NCBI GenBank assembly: GCA_963697285.1
Contig: CAVONI010000010.1
Location: forward strand, 9,723 to 73,722
DNA length: 64,000 bases
Direction of reading: 5' to 3'
Origin: JAEUQQ01 sp963697285
GTDB taxonomy: Bacteria > Acidobacteriota > Vicinamibacteria > Vicinamibacterales > JAFNAJ01
Within the stretch, counting starts at the first letter, position 1. Each line of letters starts with the position of its first letter. Below, in pieces: positions 1-7,904 of the stretch. Below the pieces are notes generated by a model, which worked only from the letters and a program-made list of their open reading frames with translations, was not told where the DNA came from and did no database searches. The position numbers and the translations under genes were made by a program.

Positions 1-840
1 CTGCGCGTAATCCGCGGTGAACAGGAAGACCTGTCCGTCTGCGCCGAACACCCGGGGCGAGATGAGCGGCTTCATCTCGACGCCAGCGGGTGCCCCCGCG
101 TCGGGCACCAGGTACTGTCGGCTGACGAGCCGCGTTTGCCTCGCCTGCAGGTCGCGGACGTAGAGGTCGGCGAGTTCCGCGTTCTGGTCCCTGAAGTTCG
201 GGATCAGCTGCATCGTCAGCCCGGAGCCGGCACTCGAGAACACCGCGAAGCGCCCATTCTCGCTGAGCACCATCGCCCTGGCGCCGGCGGCCCTCGTCGC
301 GTCGACCGCGACGTCCACGAGCGTCGTCGTGCGCGACAGCCTGTCCCATACGAAGCCGGAGTACTCGCCGGCCGGATAGCTGAGGATGCTCGCCGGCGGC
401 AGCAGGTTGGTCGCCGAGCTGCGAAATGCGACGTACCGCCCGTCGGGCGTCATCTGCACGTCGGCGGCGCACGTACCGTTGGCGCCACGGTTGGGATCGG
501 TCGCCGACACGGTGATCAGCTCGTTGGTGTTGGTCAGGCGGTCGCGCAGGTAGACGTTGCTGGCGCCCGGACCGTCAACCCTGCCTGCCACCATGTCGGT
601 CGGCCTGGCGGTTGAGCAGAACGCCACGAAGCGGCCATCGGCCGAGACCGCGACGCGATCGAACGCCGACGCGCCCGCCGAGGTGGTGCGCAGCGTCATC
701 GTCACCAGCGTGAGCGACTGCGCCCAGGCCGGCGACACACCCGCGCTCGTGGCAAGCGCCCCAACGACCATCCAGCGGGCCAGACGCTGCAGGGGGCGCA
801 GCGTCGCCATGGGCGCGACAGCGAGGTGGTCCGACGACAT
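1..840 (-). CDS. PD40/TolB-type beta-propeller secreted protein, 3' end outside window
   Basis: The gene runs off the left edge; 280 codons are visible and the frame is open throughout. The N-terminus carries a signal peptide (basic start, hydrophobic stretch, cleavage near P-A-W-A-Q). The mature part shows repeated blade motifs such as V-S-A-D-G-R-F-V-A-F and M-T-P-D-G-R-Y-V-A-F, alternating with 'VYLRDRLTN'-like strands. These are typical of the WD40-like PD40 repeat family. Proteins of this kind are exported and have no assigned enzymatic role. The start at 840 is the furthest ATG; an in-frame ATG at 810 gives a tidier signal peptide and is a real alternative. It is divergent from the PTS operon across a 271-base gap. 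A related protein lies at 60819-63998. Confidence 0.85.
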   Translation of the reverse strand, partial: MSSDHLAVAPMATLRPLQRLARWMVVGALATSAGVSPAWAQSLTLVTMTLRTTSAGASAFDRVAVSADGRFVAFCSTARPTDMVAGRVDGPGASNVYLRDRLTNTNELITVSATDPNRGANGTCAADVQMTPDGRYVAFRSSATNLLPPASILSYPAGEYSGFVWDRLSRTTTLVDVAVDATRAAGARAMVLSENGRFAVFSSAGSGLTMQLIPNFRDQNAELADLYVRDLQARQTRLVSRQYLVPDAGAPAGVEMKPLISPRVFGADGQVFLFTADYAQ

Positions 841-1111
841 GACGCCCCCAGGGATCCGGCGAACCGGTCCAGTCCAGGTTCTCCGTAGCGCATTGTGTCA
901 AATCGCGCGAGGACGGTCGACAGGACAGACCAGGGGCCTGGCGGAGTCAGTGGGAGCAGACCGCGCAGCCCAGGCGCCCGATGGGAGTGTCGACGGCGGC
1001 GAACAAGGGCTCGTCGCAGCCGTGGAGGTCGTGCCGGCTCGCGTGCACCACGCAGCGCGCGAAAGATTCGGGGACCACCGCTCGCCCGTCCGCCAGTATC
1101 ATGCAGCAGCC

Positions 1112-3751
1112 ATGTCCAGCGTGTTGTTGCGAGCTCCCGTGTCGGGCATTCTTGTGCCGCTCGACCAGGTTCCCGACCCGGTCTTCGCCCAGCGGATGGT
1201 CGGCGACGGCGTGTCGATCGACCCGACCTCGTCCATCCTCGTCGCGCCTTGCGCCGGGCGTGTCGCGCACCTGCACGGCGCACGGCACGCCATCACGCTC
1301 ACGACCGCCGACGGCCTCGAGGTGATGATCCACGTCGGCCTCGACACCGTGAGGCTGCAGGGCCGCGGGTTCACCGCGCACGTCGCCGACGGCGACGAGG
1401 TCCACGAGGGGCAGACGCTGCTCGAGTTCGACGCCGACGCCGTCGCGCAGCAGGCACGCAGCCTGCTGACGCAACTCGTGATCACCAACGGCGAACGCGT
1501 GGCACACATGACGGCGCGCTCCGGCACGGTCACCGCCGGTCGCGACACGGTGCTCGAGATCCAGTTGCGCGCCGCGGGCGACGCGACCGGTGGCGTGGCC
1601 GCGGGTCACGCGACCGGTGCGGCGATGCCGGGCGACGCGGCGGCGCTCACCTCAGAACCCGTGCGCATCCAGAATGCGCTGGGCCTGCACGCGCGCCCGG
1701 CGGCCGTCCTGGCAGCCTCGGCCAAGGGCTTCGCGGCCGACGTCTCGCTGGTCCGCGCCTCCGGCGGCACCGCCAACGCAAAGAGCGTCGTCGCCATCAT
1801 GGCCATGGAGGTCGCCCAGGGTGACGAGTTGCGCGTCAGGGCGTCGGGCGCCGATGCCGCGCGCGCCCTGGCCACGCTGGTGCCGCTGCTGGCCTCGGGG
1901 CTCGGCGAATCCGCCTCCGCGACGCCGGGCGACACTACCGGCGTCGCTTCGGCGAGACTCGCGTCCGAGGCCCGCACGGCGAGAGAGGCCACCGACGTCG
2001 CTTCGCCCGCCTTCGCGACCGCGGTGGACTCGGGCGCGGTCGCTTCGGCGCGGGCACACCCGGGCGAGACTGACTCGCTGCTGGGTGTGGCAGCGTCCCC
2101 CGGTGTCGCGGTGGGCCACGTGTTCCGGATCCGCCACGAGCGCATCGAGGTGGTCGAACACGGTGCCGACCCTCGTGCCGAACGTCGGGCGCTCGATGAG
2201 GCGATCGTCCGCGCGCGCGACCAGGTGCGCGAGCTCGCAAGGCGCCTCGCGGCCCGGTCAGATGCGAGCAAGGCCGCGATCTTTGCCGCGCACGAGGAAC
2301 TGCTCGACGACCCCGAGGTGGTGGATGTCGCCGCCGAGGCGATCTCGGCCGGGAAGAGTGCCGCGTGGGCGTGGTCGCACGCGGTGGAGGCACAGGTGTC
2401 GCGGCTTGCGGGACTGAAAAACGCCTTGCTCGCCGCCCGCGCCAACGATCTACGCGACGTCGGCCGACGCGTCCTGCGGCTGCTCACCGGCGCCGCCGAG
2501 GTGCGCCTCGATGCGCCAGCCAACGCCATCCTGATCGCCGAAGACCTCACGCCGTCAGACACGACCAACCTCGATCGCACGAAGGTGCTGGGCTTCTGCA
2601 CCACGTCGGGAGGCGCGACGTCGCACGTGGCGATCCTGGCGCGTGCCCTCGACATCCCGGCCATCGCGGCGATCGATCCCCGCGCGCTCGATCTCGCGGA
2701 CGGCACGCCTGTCGTCCTCGACGGCACAGCGGGCGTGCTGCGCCTGCGTCCGTCGGAGAGCGAGATGGCGCAGGTGCGCGAGCGGCAGCAGCAGCACGCC
2801 GCGCGACGCCAGATCGAGATCGCCAACGCCGCCGCACCGGCGACAACGAGCGATGGCCGTCGTATCGAGGTGGTCGCCAACGTCGGTGGCGCGGCTGAGA
2901 CCGAGCAGGTCGTCGCGCTCGGCGGCGAAGGCGTGGGACTGCTGCGGTCGGAGTTCCTGTTCCTCGACCGCGTCACCGCGCCAGACGAGGACGAGCAGAC
3001 GGAAGCCTACACGGCGATCGCGAGACAGCTTGGCGCCGAACGCCGCCTCATCATCCGGACGCTCGACGTCGGCGGCGACAAGCCGCTCGCGTACCTGCCG
3101 ATGGGGCACGAGGACAATCCCTTCCTCGGCGAGCGCGGCATCCGCGTCCAGCTGAATCGACCGGAACTGCTGCGGACGCAGCTGCGCGCCATCCTGCGCG
3201 CGTCGAGGGCGGGCAACGTGCACGTCATGTTCCCGATGGTCGCAACGCTGAACGAGTGGCGCGCGGCGAAGGCGATGCTCGAGGACGAACGCGAGACGCT
3301 CGGGTGCGCACCGATCCCGGCCGGCATCATGGTCGAAGTGCCGTCGGCCGCCATCATGGCCGAGGCGTTCGCGGGCGAGGTCGATTTCTTCTCGATCGGC
3401 ACAAACGATCTCACGCAGTACACGCTGGCGATGGATCGCGGCCACCCGCGGCTCGCGCCGCAGATCGACGGGCTCAATCCGGCAGTGCTGCAGTTGATCG
3501 CGCACACGGTGGCGGCGGCGCACGCGCGCGGGAAGTGGGTCGGCGTGTGCGGCGGGATCGCCGGCGACGCCCAGGCCATTCCGCTGCTGATCGGCCTCGG
3601 CGTCGACGAGCTCAGCGTGAGCGTGCCGTCGCTGCCGGGCGTGAAGGCGCAGGTCCGCGAGCTGTCGCACGCCGCGTGCGTCGCACTGGCCACGCGCGCG
3701 CTCGCCGCCGACTCGGCCGCCGACGTCCGGGCGCTGGTCGCGCCGCGATGA
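1112..3751 (+). CDS. PTS EIIA(Glc)-HPr-enzyme I fusion protein
   Basis: This single 879-residue polypeptide carries the soluble phosphorelay of the sugar phosphotransferase system: PEP to EI to HPr to EIIA. Residues 1-150 are a Crr-type EIIA with the paired active-site histidines His59 (HAITL) and His74 (IHVGLDTV). Residues about 180-270 are HPr with His193 in GLHARPA. An Ala/Gly-rich linker follows. From about 323 it is enzyme I, with His505 in GGATSHVAIL and the PEP-site Cys813 in GVCGG. The ATG at 1112 is chosen because the EIIA fold begins there; the frame stays open upstream but overlaps the divergent gene. The next gene is a PtsG-type permease, so the pair should form a complete glucose PTS. 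The domain order matches NagF-type fusions; the glucose assignment rests on the partner. Confidence 0.95.
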   Translation: MSSVLLRAPVSGILVPLDQVPDPVFAQRMVGDGVSIDPTSSILVAPCAGRVAHLHGARHAITLTTADGLEVMIHVGLDTVRLQGRGFTAHVADGDEVHEGQTLLEFDADAVAQQARSLLTQLVITNGERVAHMTARSGTVTAGRDTVLEIQLRAAGDATGGVAAGHATGAAMPGDAAALTSEPVRIQNALGLHARPAAVLAASAKGFAADVSLVRASGGTANAKSVVAIMAMEVAQGDELRVRASGADAARALATLVPLLASGLGESASATPGDTTGVASARLASEARTAREATDVASPAFATAVDSGAVASARAHPGETDSLLGVAASPGVAVGHVFRIRHERIEVVEHGADPRAERRALDEAIVRARDQVRELARRLAARSDASKAAIFAAHEELLDDPEVVDVAAEAISAGKSAAWAWSHAVEAQVSRLAGLKNALLAARANDLRDVGRRVLRLLTGAAEVRLDAPANAILIAEDLTPSDTTNLDRTKVLGFCTTSGGATSHVAILARALDIPAIAAIDPRALDLADGTPVVLDGTAGVLRLRPSESEMAQVRERQQQHAARRQIEIANAAAPATTSDGRRIEVVANVGGAAETEQVVALGGEGVGLLRSEFLFLDRVTAPDEDEQTEAYTAIARQLGAERRLIIRTLDVGGDKPLAYLPMGHEDNPFLGERGIRVQLNRPELLRTQLRAILRASRAGNVHVMFPMVATLNEWRAAKAMLEDERETLGCAPIPAGIMVEVPSAAIMAEAFAGEVDFFSIGTNDLTQYTLAMDRGHPRLAPQIDGLNPAVLQLIAHTVAAAHARGKWVGVCGGIAGDAQAIPLLIGLGVDELSVSVPSLPGVKAQVRELSHAACVALATRALAADSAADVRALVAPR

Positions 3752-3763
3752 CGGTTTGCAGGC

Positions 3764-3789
3764 GTAGGGGCCGCACCCCAGTGCGGCCC
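3764..3789 (+). repeat. REP-like hairpin (GTAGGGGCCGC type)
   Basis: A 9-bp perfect stem, GGGCCGCAC / GTGCGGCCC, has a CCCA loop and is led in by GTAG. It lies between the enzyme I stop and the ptsG start. Near-identical copies occur at 59582-59607 and, as an inverted pair, at 43596-43672. There is no T-run, so it is not a classical terminator; it could still affect mRNA stability between the two cistrons. Confidence 0.7.
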
Positions 3790-3812
3790 GGTTGATTGAA
3801 GGGAACCACGAC

Positions 3813-5601
3813 GTGCAGATCCTGAAGTCCGCGTTCGCCATCCTGCAGAAGATGGGCAAGGCCCTGATGCTGCCCGTGTCGGTGCTGCCGATCGCGGGCA
3901 TCCTGCTGGGCCTGGGCTCAGCGCACTTCGGCATCCTGCCCGAGACGGTGTCGACGTTCATGGCGCAATCGGGTGGCGCCGTGTTCACCAGCCTGCCGAT
4001 CATCTTCGCCATCGCCGTCGCCATCGGCCTCTCAGACAACGATGGCGTCTCGGCCCTCGCGGCGGTCGTCGGCTACTTCGTGCTGGTGGCGAGCCTTGGG
4101 GTCATGGCGGCGCTGTTCGGCGTGGCCACGAAGCCGATCTTCGGCATCCCGTCGATGGACACGGGCGTGTTCGGTGGCCTGGTCATCGGCATCGTCGCCG
4201 CGATGATCTACTCGCGCTTCTACCGCATCCAGTTGCCGGCCTACCTCGGTTTCTTCGCGGGCAAGCGCAGCGTCCCCATCCTCACGGCGCTGGCCGCCAT
4301 CGGGCTGGCGGTGGTGTTCGGCCTCGTGTGGCCGCCGATCCAGGCCCTCATCGACCGGGGTTCGACGTGGGCGGCGTCCGGGAATCCCCAGGTGGCATTC
4401 GCCATCTACGGCATCGTCGAGCGGTCGCTGCTGCCGTTCGGCCTGCACCACATCTGGAACGTCCCGTTCTTCTTCCAGGTCGGCGAGTTCCTCAATCCCG
4501 CCAACGGCGAGATCGTGCGAGGCGAGATCCAGCGCTTCACGGCTGGTGACCCGACCGCTGGCAACATGGCTGGCGGCTACCTGTTCAAGATGTGGGGCCT
4601 GCCGGCAGCGGCCATCGCCATCTGGCACAGCGCGCGGCCCGACCAGCGCGTGAAGATCGGCGGCATCATGATCTCCGCGGCGCTCACGTCGTTCCTCACG
4701 GGCATCACCGAGCCGATCGAGTTCTCGTTCCTGTTCGTGGCGCCCGATCCTCTACGGCATCCACGCGTTGCTGGCCGGCGCCGCGTACTTCACGTGCATC
4801 GAGCTCGGGATCAAGCACGGGACGACGTTCTCGCACGGCCTCGTCGACTACATCCTGCTCTTTCCGAAGAGCACGCACGGGTTGTGGTTCCTGGTCATCG
4901 GCCCGCTGTGGGCGGTGATGTACTACGGGATCTTCAGGTGGGCGATCGCGAAGTTCAACCTGAAGACGCCCGGGCGAGACGTCGACGACGGCGGCGCGCT
5001 GGCAGTGGGCGACGTCAGCGGAACGTTCGGGATGGCGCCGCAGTTGGTCGGCGCGTTCGGCGGACGCGGCAACATCGTCGCCCTCGACGCGTGCATCACC
5101 CGGTTGCGCGTCGAGGTGAAGGACCCATCGCGTGCGCGAGCAGATGTCCTGAAGTCACTTGGCGCCGCTGGCGTGGTCGTCGTCGGCCACAACGTGCAGG
5201 CGATCTTCGGGACGCGGTCCGACAACCTGAAATCCGACATGTCGGCGTATCTCAAGGTCGCCGGTCCGGAGGCCGACGAGGTGCCGCCGCCGGCGGGCAT
5301 GGCGCCAGCCACCGTTGCGGCCCCCACGGCGAAGGCGCAGACGCCCGTCACGCCAGAGGCGCGCCAGCGAGCCGCGCACGTGCTCGCCGCGCTCGGAGGA
5401 CCGCGCAACGTCCGTGGCCTCGCCACGTGCGCCGAAACGCGCATCCGGGTCGAACACGGCGACGGCACCATCGACGAGGCCGCCCTGGCGCGTGCAGGCG
5501 TGCAGGGGGTGATGCGGTTGCCTCACCGCGTGGTCCACTTGATCGTCGGCCCCGATGCGGCGACAATCTCGCACGCGTTGCAGGCGCTCGTTCGATCCTG
5601 A
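3813..5601 (+). CDS. ptsG: Glucose PTS permease EIIC-EIIB-EIIB, one frame break
   Basis: This is the membrane permease that imports and phosphorylates glucose. The EIIC part (residues about 1-390) closely follows PtsG, with motifs GLHHIWNVPF, GDPTAG and ITEPIEFSF. The first EIIB has its phosphocysteine Cys427 in DACITRLR and the PtsG-like AIFGTRSDNLK. A second EIIB-like domain follows an Ala/Pro linker and keeps a cysteine (Cys539, ATCAETRIR). The frame breaks near 4746: GCG CCC then an extra base before ATC CTC TAC, where PtsG proteins read FVAPILY. Removing one base gives 596 codons including stop. The start is the GTG at 3813, with GAAGGGA 8 bases upstream; an in-frame TTG at 3792 is less likely. 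It is cotranscribed with the EIIA-HPr-EI gene. Confidence 0.92.
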
Positions 5602-5645
5602 CGGTCTGCCGGCGCCACAGCGCCGATTCCCCAGTGGAGGCTCGC

Positions 5646-6123
5646 ATGGCCGGGTTCATCAACGCCGGGCTCGTCACCGGCATCGGCACCGTGATCTGGA
5701 CCTTCGTGATGGGCGTCACGGGTTGGTACAAGAACCCGACGATGATGCCGCTGTTCTTCCTGGTTGCCGTGCTCGAAGTCGTGATGGTCGTGGTTGCGCT
5801 GCGGCAACATCGGTCGACGAACGCGTGGTGGGACCAGGTGCGTGGCGGCATCACGACCGGGATGGTGGCGTCGCCGATCATCTTCGCCGGCTCGTATGTC
5901 TTCACCGCGTTTGTCTTCCCCAACTACTTCACCGAGATCTCGGCCATGGGTGAGCAGATGATGCGCAGCAGCGGGGCGTCGGATGCCGATATCGCTGCCT
6001 ATCTCTCGAGCCAGGCCGGGACAGTCGTCGGTGTCGAACGCCCTGCAGGGTGTCATCGGCACGCTCGTGACGGCGGTCTTCACGGCGGCTGTCGGCGGCG
6101 CGTTCCTCAGGAAGAAAGCGTAG
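5646..6123 (+). CDS. DUF4199-like membrane protein, one frame break
   Basis: This is a small integral membrane protein of about 158 residues after correction, of unknown function. An N-terminal segment (INAGLVTGIGTVIWTFVMGV) is followed by a second hydrophobic helix (LFFLVAVLEVVMVVVAL), an amphipathic region, a third helix and a C-terminal helix ending in FLRKKA. The length, the helix pattern and the 'G-T-L-V-T' last helix resemble DUF4199. The frame breaks near 6034, and removing one base joins both halves into 159 codons including stop. GGAGG at 5636-5640 supports the ATG at 5646. It lies 44 bases after ptsG and 12 bases before the next gene, so co-transcription is likely, but no link to the PTS is known. 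Confidence 0.75.
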
Positions 6124-6135
6124 GAGTTCCCGGTC

Positions 6136-6876
6136 ATGTCGCAGATCGTCATCGAATCGAAGCCGCACGTCCGCGTGATCCGCATGACGCGGCCCGAGAA
6201 GAAGAATGCACTCACCGCGGCGATGTACACCGAGATGGCCGGCGCGCTGGCCGCGGCGGGAGACGATGCGGACGTGCACGCGGTGGTGATCACGGGTGTG
6301 CCGGGGATGTTCACGGCAGGCAATGACCTGCTCGATTTCATGCAGCAGCCGCCGGCGGGCGAAGACAGCCCCGCCTTTGTGTTCCTGCATGCGATCGCGT
6401 CGTGCCCCAAGCCGGTGATTGCGGCGGTCGACGGCGTCGCCGTCGGCATCGGGACGACGATGCTGCTGCACTGCGACCTGGTCGTCGCGACCTCGTCGGC
6501 GACGTTCGCGGTGCCGTTCACGAAGCTGGCGCTCACGGCCGAGGGCGGCTCGAGCCTGTTGCTGCCGTTGACGGTGGGCTACCAGCGCGCGTCGGAGTGG
6601 CTGCTGACTGGCGACACGTTCAGCGCCGATGCGGCGCTGTCGGCGGGACTCGTGAATCGCGTCGTCGCGCCGGATGCGCTGGAGGCGACGGCGATGGCCT
6701 TCGCGAACACGATCGCCTCGCGTCCGCCCGAGGCGGTCGTGGCCACCAAGCGCCTCCTCAAGGAGGCGATGCACGCCGAGGTCATGACGACGATGGCGCG
6801 CGAGGGCAGGGTGTTCGTCGAGCGACTGACGTCGCGCGAAGCCCAGGCCGCGTTCGCGGCTTTCCTGAGCAGGTAG
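6136..6876 (+). CDS. Enoyl-CoA hydratase/isomerase family protein
   Basis: This 246-residue crotonase-fold protein has the expected length for the family. The first oxyanion-hole segment reads FTAGNDLLDF and the second VDGVAVGIGTT. The GND form of the first motif is more typical of delta3,delta2-enoyl-CoA isomerases (ECI2/PaaG-like) than of hydratases, which usually carry a catalytic Glu pair. Here the region LALTAEGGSSLLLP has one Glu in the place used by isomerases. It probably moves double bonds of unsaturated acyl-CoAs for beta-oxidation. AGGAG, overlapping the previous stop, precedes the ATG. The substrate is not predictable from the sequence. Confidence 0.85.
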   Translation: MSQIVIESKPHVRVIRMTRPEKKNALTAAMYTEMAGALAAAGDDADVHAVVITGVPGMFTAGNDLLDFMQQPPAGEDSPAFVFLHAIASCPKPVIAAVDGVAVGIGTTMLLHCDLVVATSSATFAVPFTKLALTAEGGSSLLLPLTVGYQRASEWLLTGDTFSADAALSAGLVNRVVAPDALEATAMAFANTIASRPPEAVVATKRLLKEAMHAEVMTTMAREGRVFVERLTSREAQAAFAAFLSR

Positions 6877-6920
6877 CCGTCCGCGCCTGACGCACCCTCG
6901 TCGCAGGATGACGCGGCGGC

Positions 6921-7580
6921 TCAGGCCATGGCGACCAACGCCTCCACGGCCCGATCGATGCCGTCGCCCACCTCTGAAATGCGGTGCGCCAGCATGTAGG
7001 CCGGTGACGACACCAGCTTGAGCTTGCGGTCGACCACGAAATCGTTGACCGGGCAGTCGATGTGCCGCGCTCCCATCGCCTCGAGCGTTGCCGCGGTGCT
7101 GCGATCGTTGCCGATCGTGAGGGACGGGTGCTCCTCGCCGAGCAGGCTGGCGAGGACGGCGGGCGCGATGCAGACGGCGCAGACGGGCTTCCCGGCCTGG
7201 TGCACCTCGCGGATCAGCCTGGCGACCGCTGGATGCACGGTGCAGTCACTGCCCTTGAAGGCGAAGTCGCTGAGGTTCTTGGCCGCCCCGAACCCGCCGG
7301 GGAGGATCAACGCGTCGAGCGACGCGGCCGTCACGTGTGCCACGTCACGGATCTTCCCGCGCGCGATACGGGCCGACTCCACGAGCACGTTGCGCGTGTC
7401 GCCGGGCACCGGCTGCCCTGTCAGGTGGTTGACGACGTGTGCCTGCGGCACATCCGGCGCACACACGACGGCCTCGACCCCCCGTCGGTCGAGCGCAAGC
7501 AGCGTCAGCACCGCCTCGTGGATCTCCGTCCCGTCGTAGACACCACACCCCGACAGGACGACACCGACCGTCTTCGCCAT
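6921..7580 (-). CDS. elbB: ElbB, DJ-1/PfpI-family isoprenoid biosynthesis glyoxalase
   Basis: This 219-residue protein matches ElbB in length and motifs. The N-terminal SGCGVYDGTEIHEAVLT, the INHLTG-like VVNHLTGQ, the loop LPGGFGAAKNLS and the nucleophile segment VCAVCIAPAVLA with its elbow cysteine are all present. ElbB belongs to the DJ-1/ThiJ/PfpI superfamily of class I glutamine-amidotransferase-like proteins; weak glyoxalase activity is reported for E. coli ElbB. The ATG at 7580 is chosen because homology starts at the next residue. It is a single-gene unit, divergent from the giant-protein locus and convergent with the enoyl-CoA isomerase gene. Confidence 0.93.
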   Translation of the reverse strand: MAKTVGVVLSGCGVYDGTEIHEAVLTLLALDRRGVEAVVCAPDVPQAHVVNHLTGQPVPGDTRNVLVESARIARGKIRDVAHVTAASLDALILPGGFGAAKNLSDFAFKGSDCTVHPAVARLIREVHQAGKPVCAVCIAPAVLASLLGEEHPSLTIGNDRSTAATLEAMGARHIDCPVNDFVVDRKLKLVSSPAYMLAHRISEVGDGIDRAVEALVAMA

Positions 7581-7904
7581 GAGACGCCCCCGTGGCACCG
7601 GACCGCGTCGCCGTCGACACGAGAACAACGGGTCGGGCCGTCGAGAATTCTGGCCCCGGACGCCCTGAACTGCAACAACTCAGCCGTCGGCCACGCGCCA
7701 CCTGGAGGATGGCGCGGCCCGCACGACGTCAATGGTCGCCGGAACCGCTCAGCATGCGGCATCTGCGCTGCGGGGGTCAGGCGTCTGCTGGTGGCCCCCT
7801 TTGACCACCGAAACCGCTTTTGAAGGAGAGGGACAGGTGTCCCTGTGTGCGCTCGTGCGCACACAGGGCTCGCGTCCCAGAAGACTCCTCTGGAGCAGAC
7901 TTTC
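7581..7904. other. Divergent intergenic region between elbB and the first giant gene
   Basis: These 324 bases hold no convincing gene. The 60 bases nearest the giant gene contain two adjacent hairpins (7831-7842 and 7841-7868) and an AAGGAGAGG stretch at 7823-7831 that is not followed by a usable start. No clear -35/-10 pair was found on either strand. Confidence 0.6.
7841..7868 (+). promoter_or_regulatory. Perfect 12-bp stem hairpin in the leader of giant gene 1
   Basis: CCCTGTGTGCGC, loop TCGT and GCGCACACAGGG form an uninterrupted 12-bp stem that ends 36 bases before the chosen GTG start. A shorter palindrome, GGACAGGTGTCC, overlaps its left edge at 7831-7842, so two alternative hairpins share bases. 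The spacing suggests a leader-RNA element or operator for the giant-protein operon. No T-run follows, so termination by the hairpin alone is unlikely. Confidence 0.55.

Noticed and set aside
896..901. TTGACA as a promoter of the partial PD40 gene (minus strand)
   Set aside because: No acceptable -10 element lies 16-18 bases downstream.
3792..3812. TTG at 3792 as the ptsG start
   Set aside because: The GTG at 3813 has a good ribosome binding site at the right distance and fits the family N-terminus; the TTG would place that site inside the coding region.
5646..6876. DUF4199-like protein and enoyl-CoA isomerase as parts of the sugar PTS
   Set aside because: Only adjacency supports this; neither family is known to act with a PTS.
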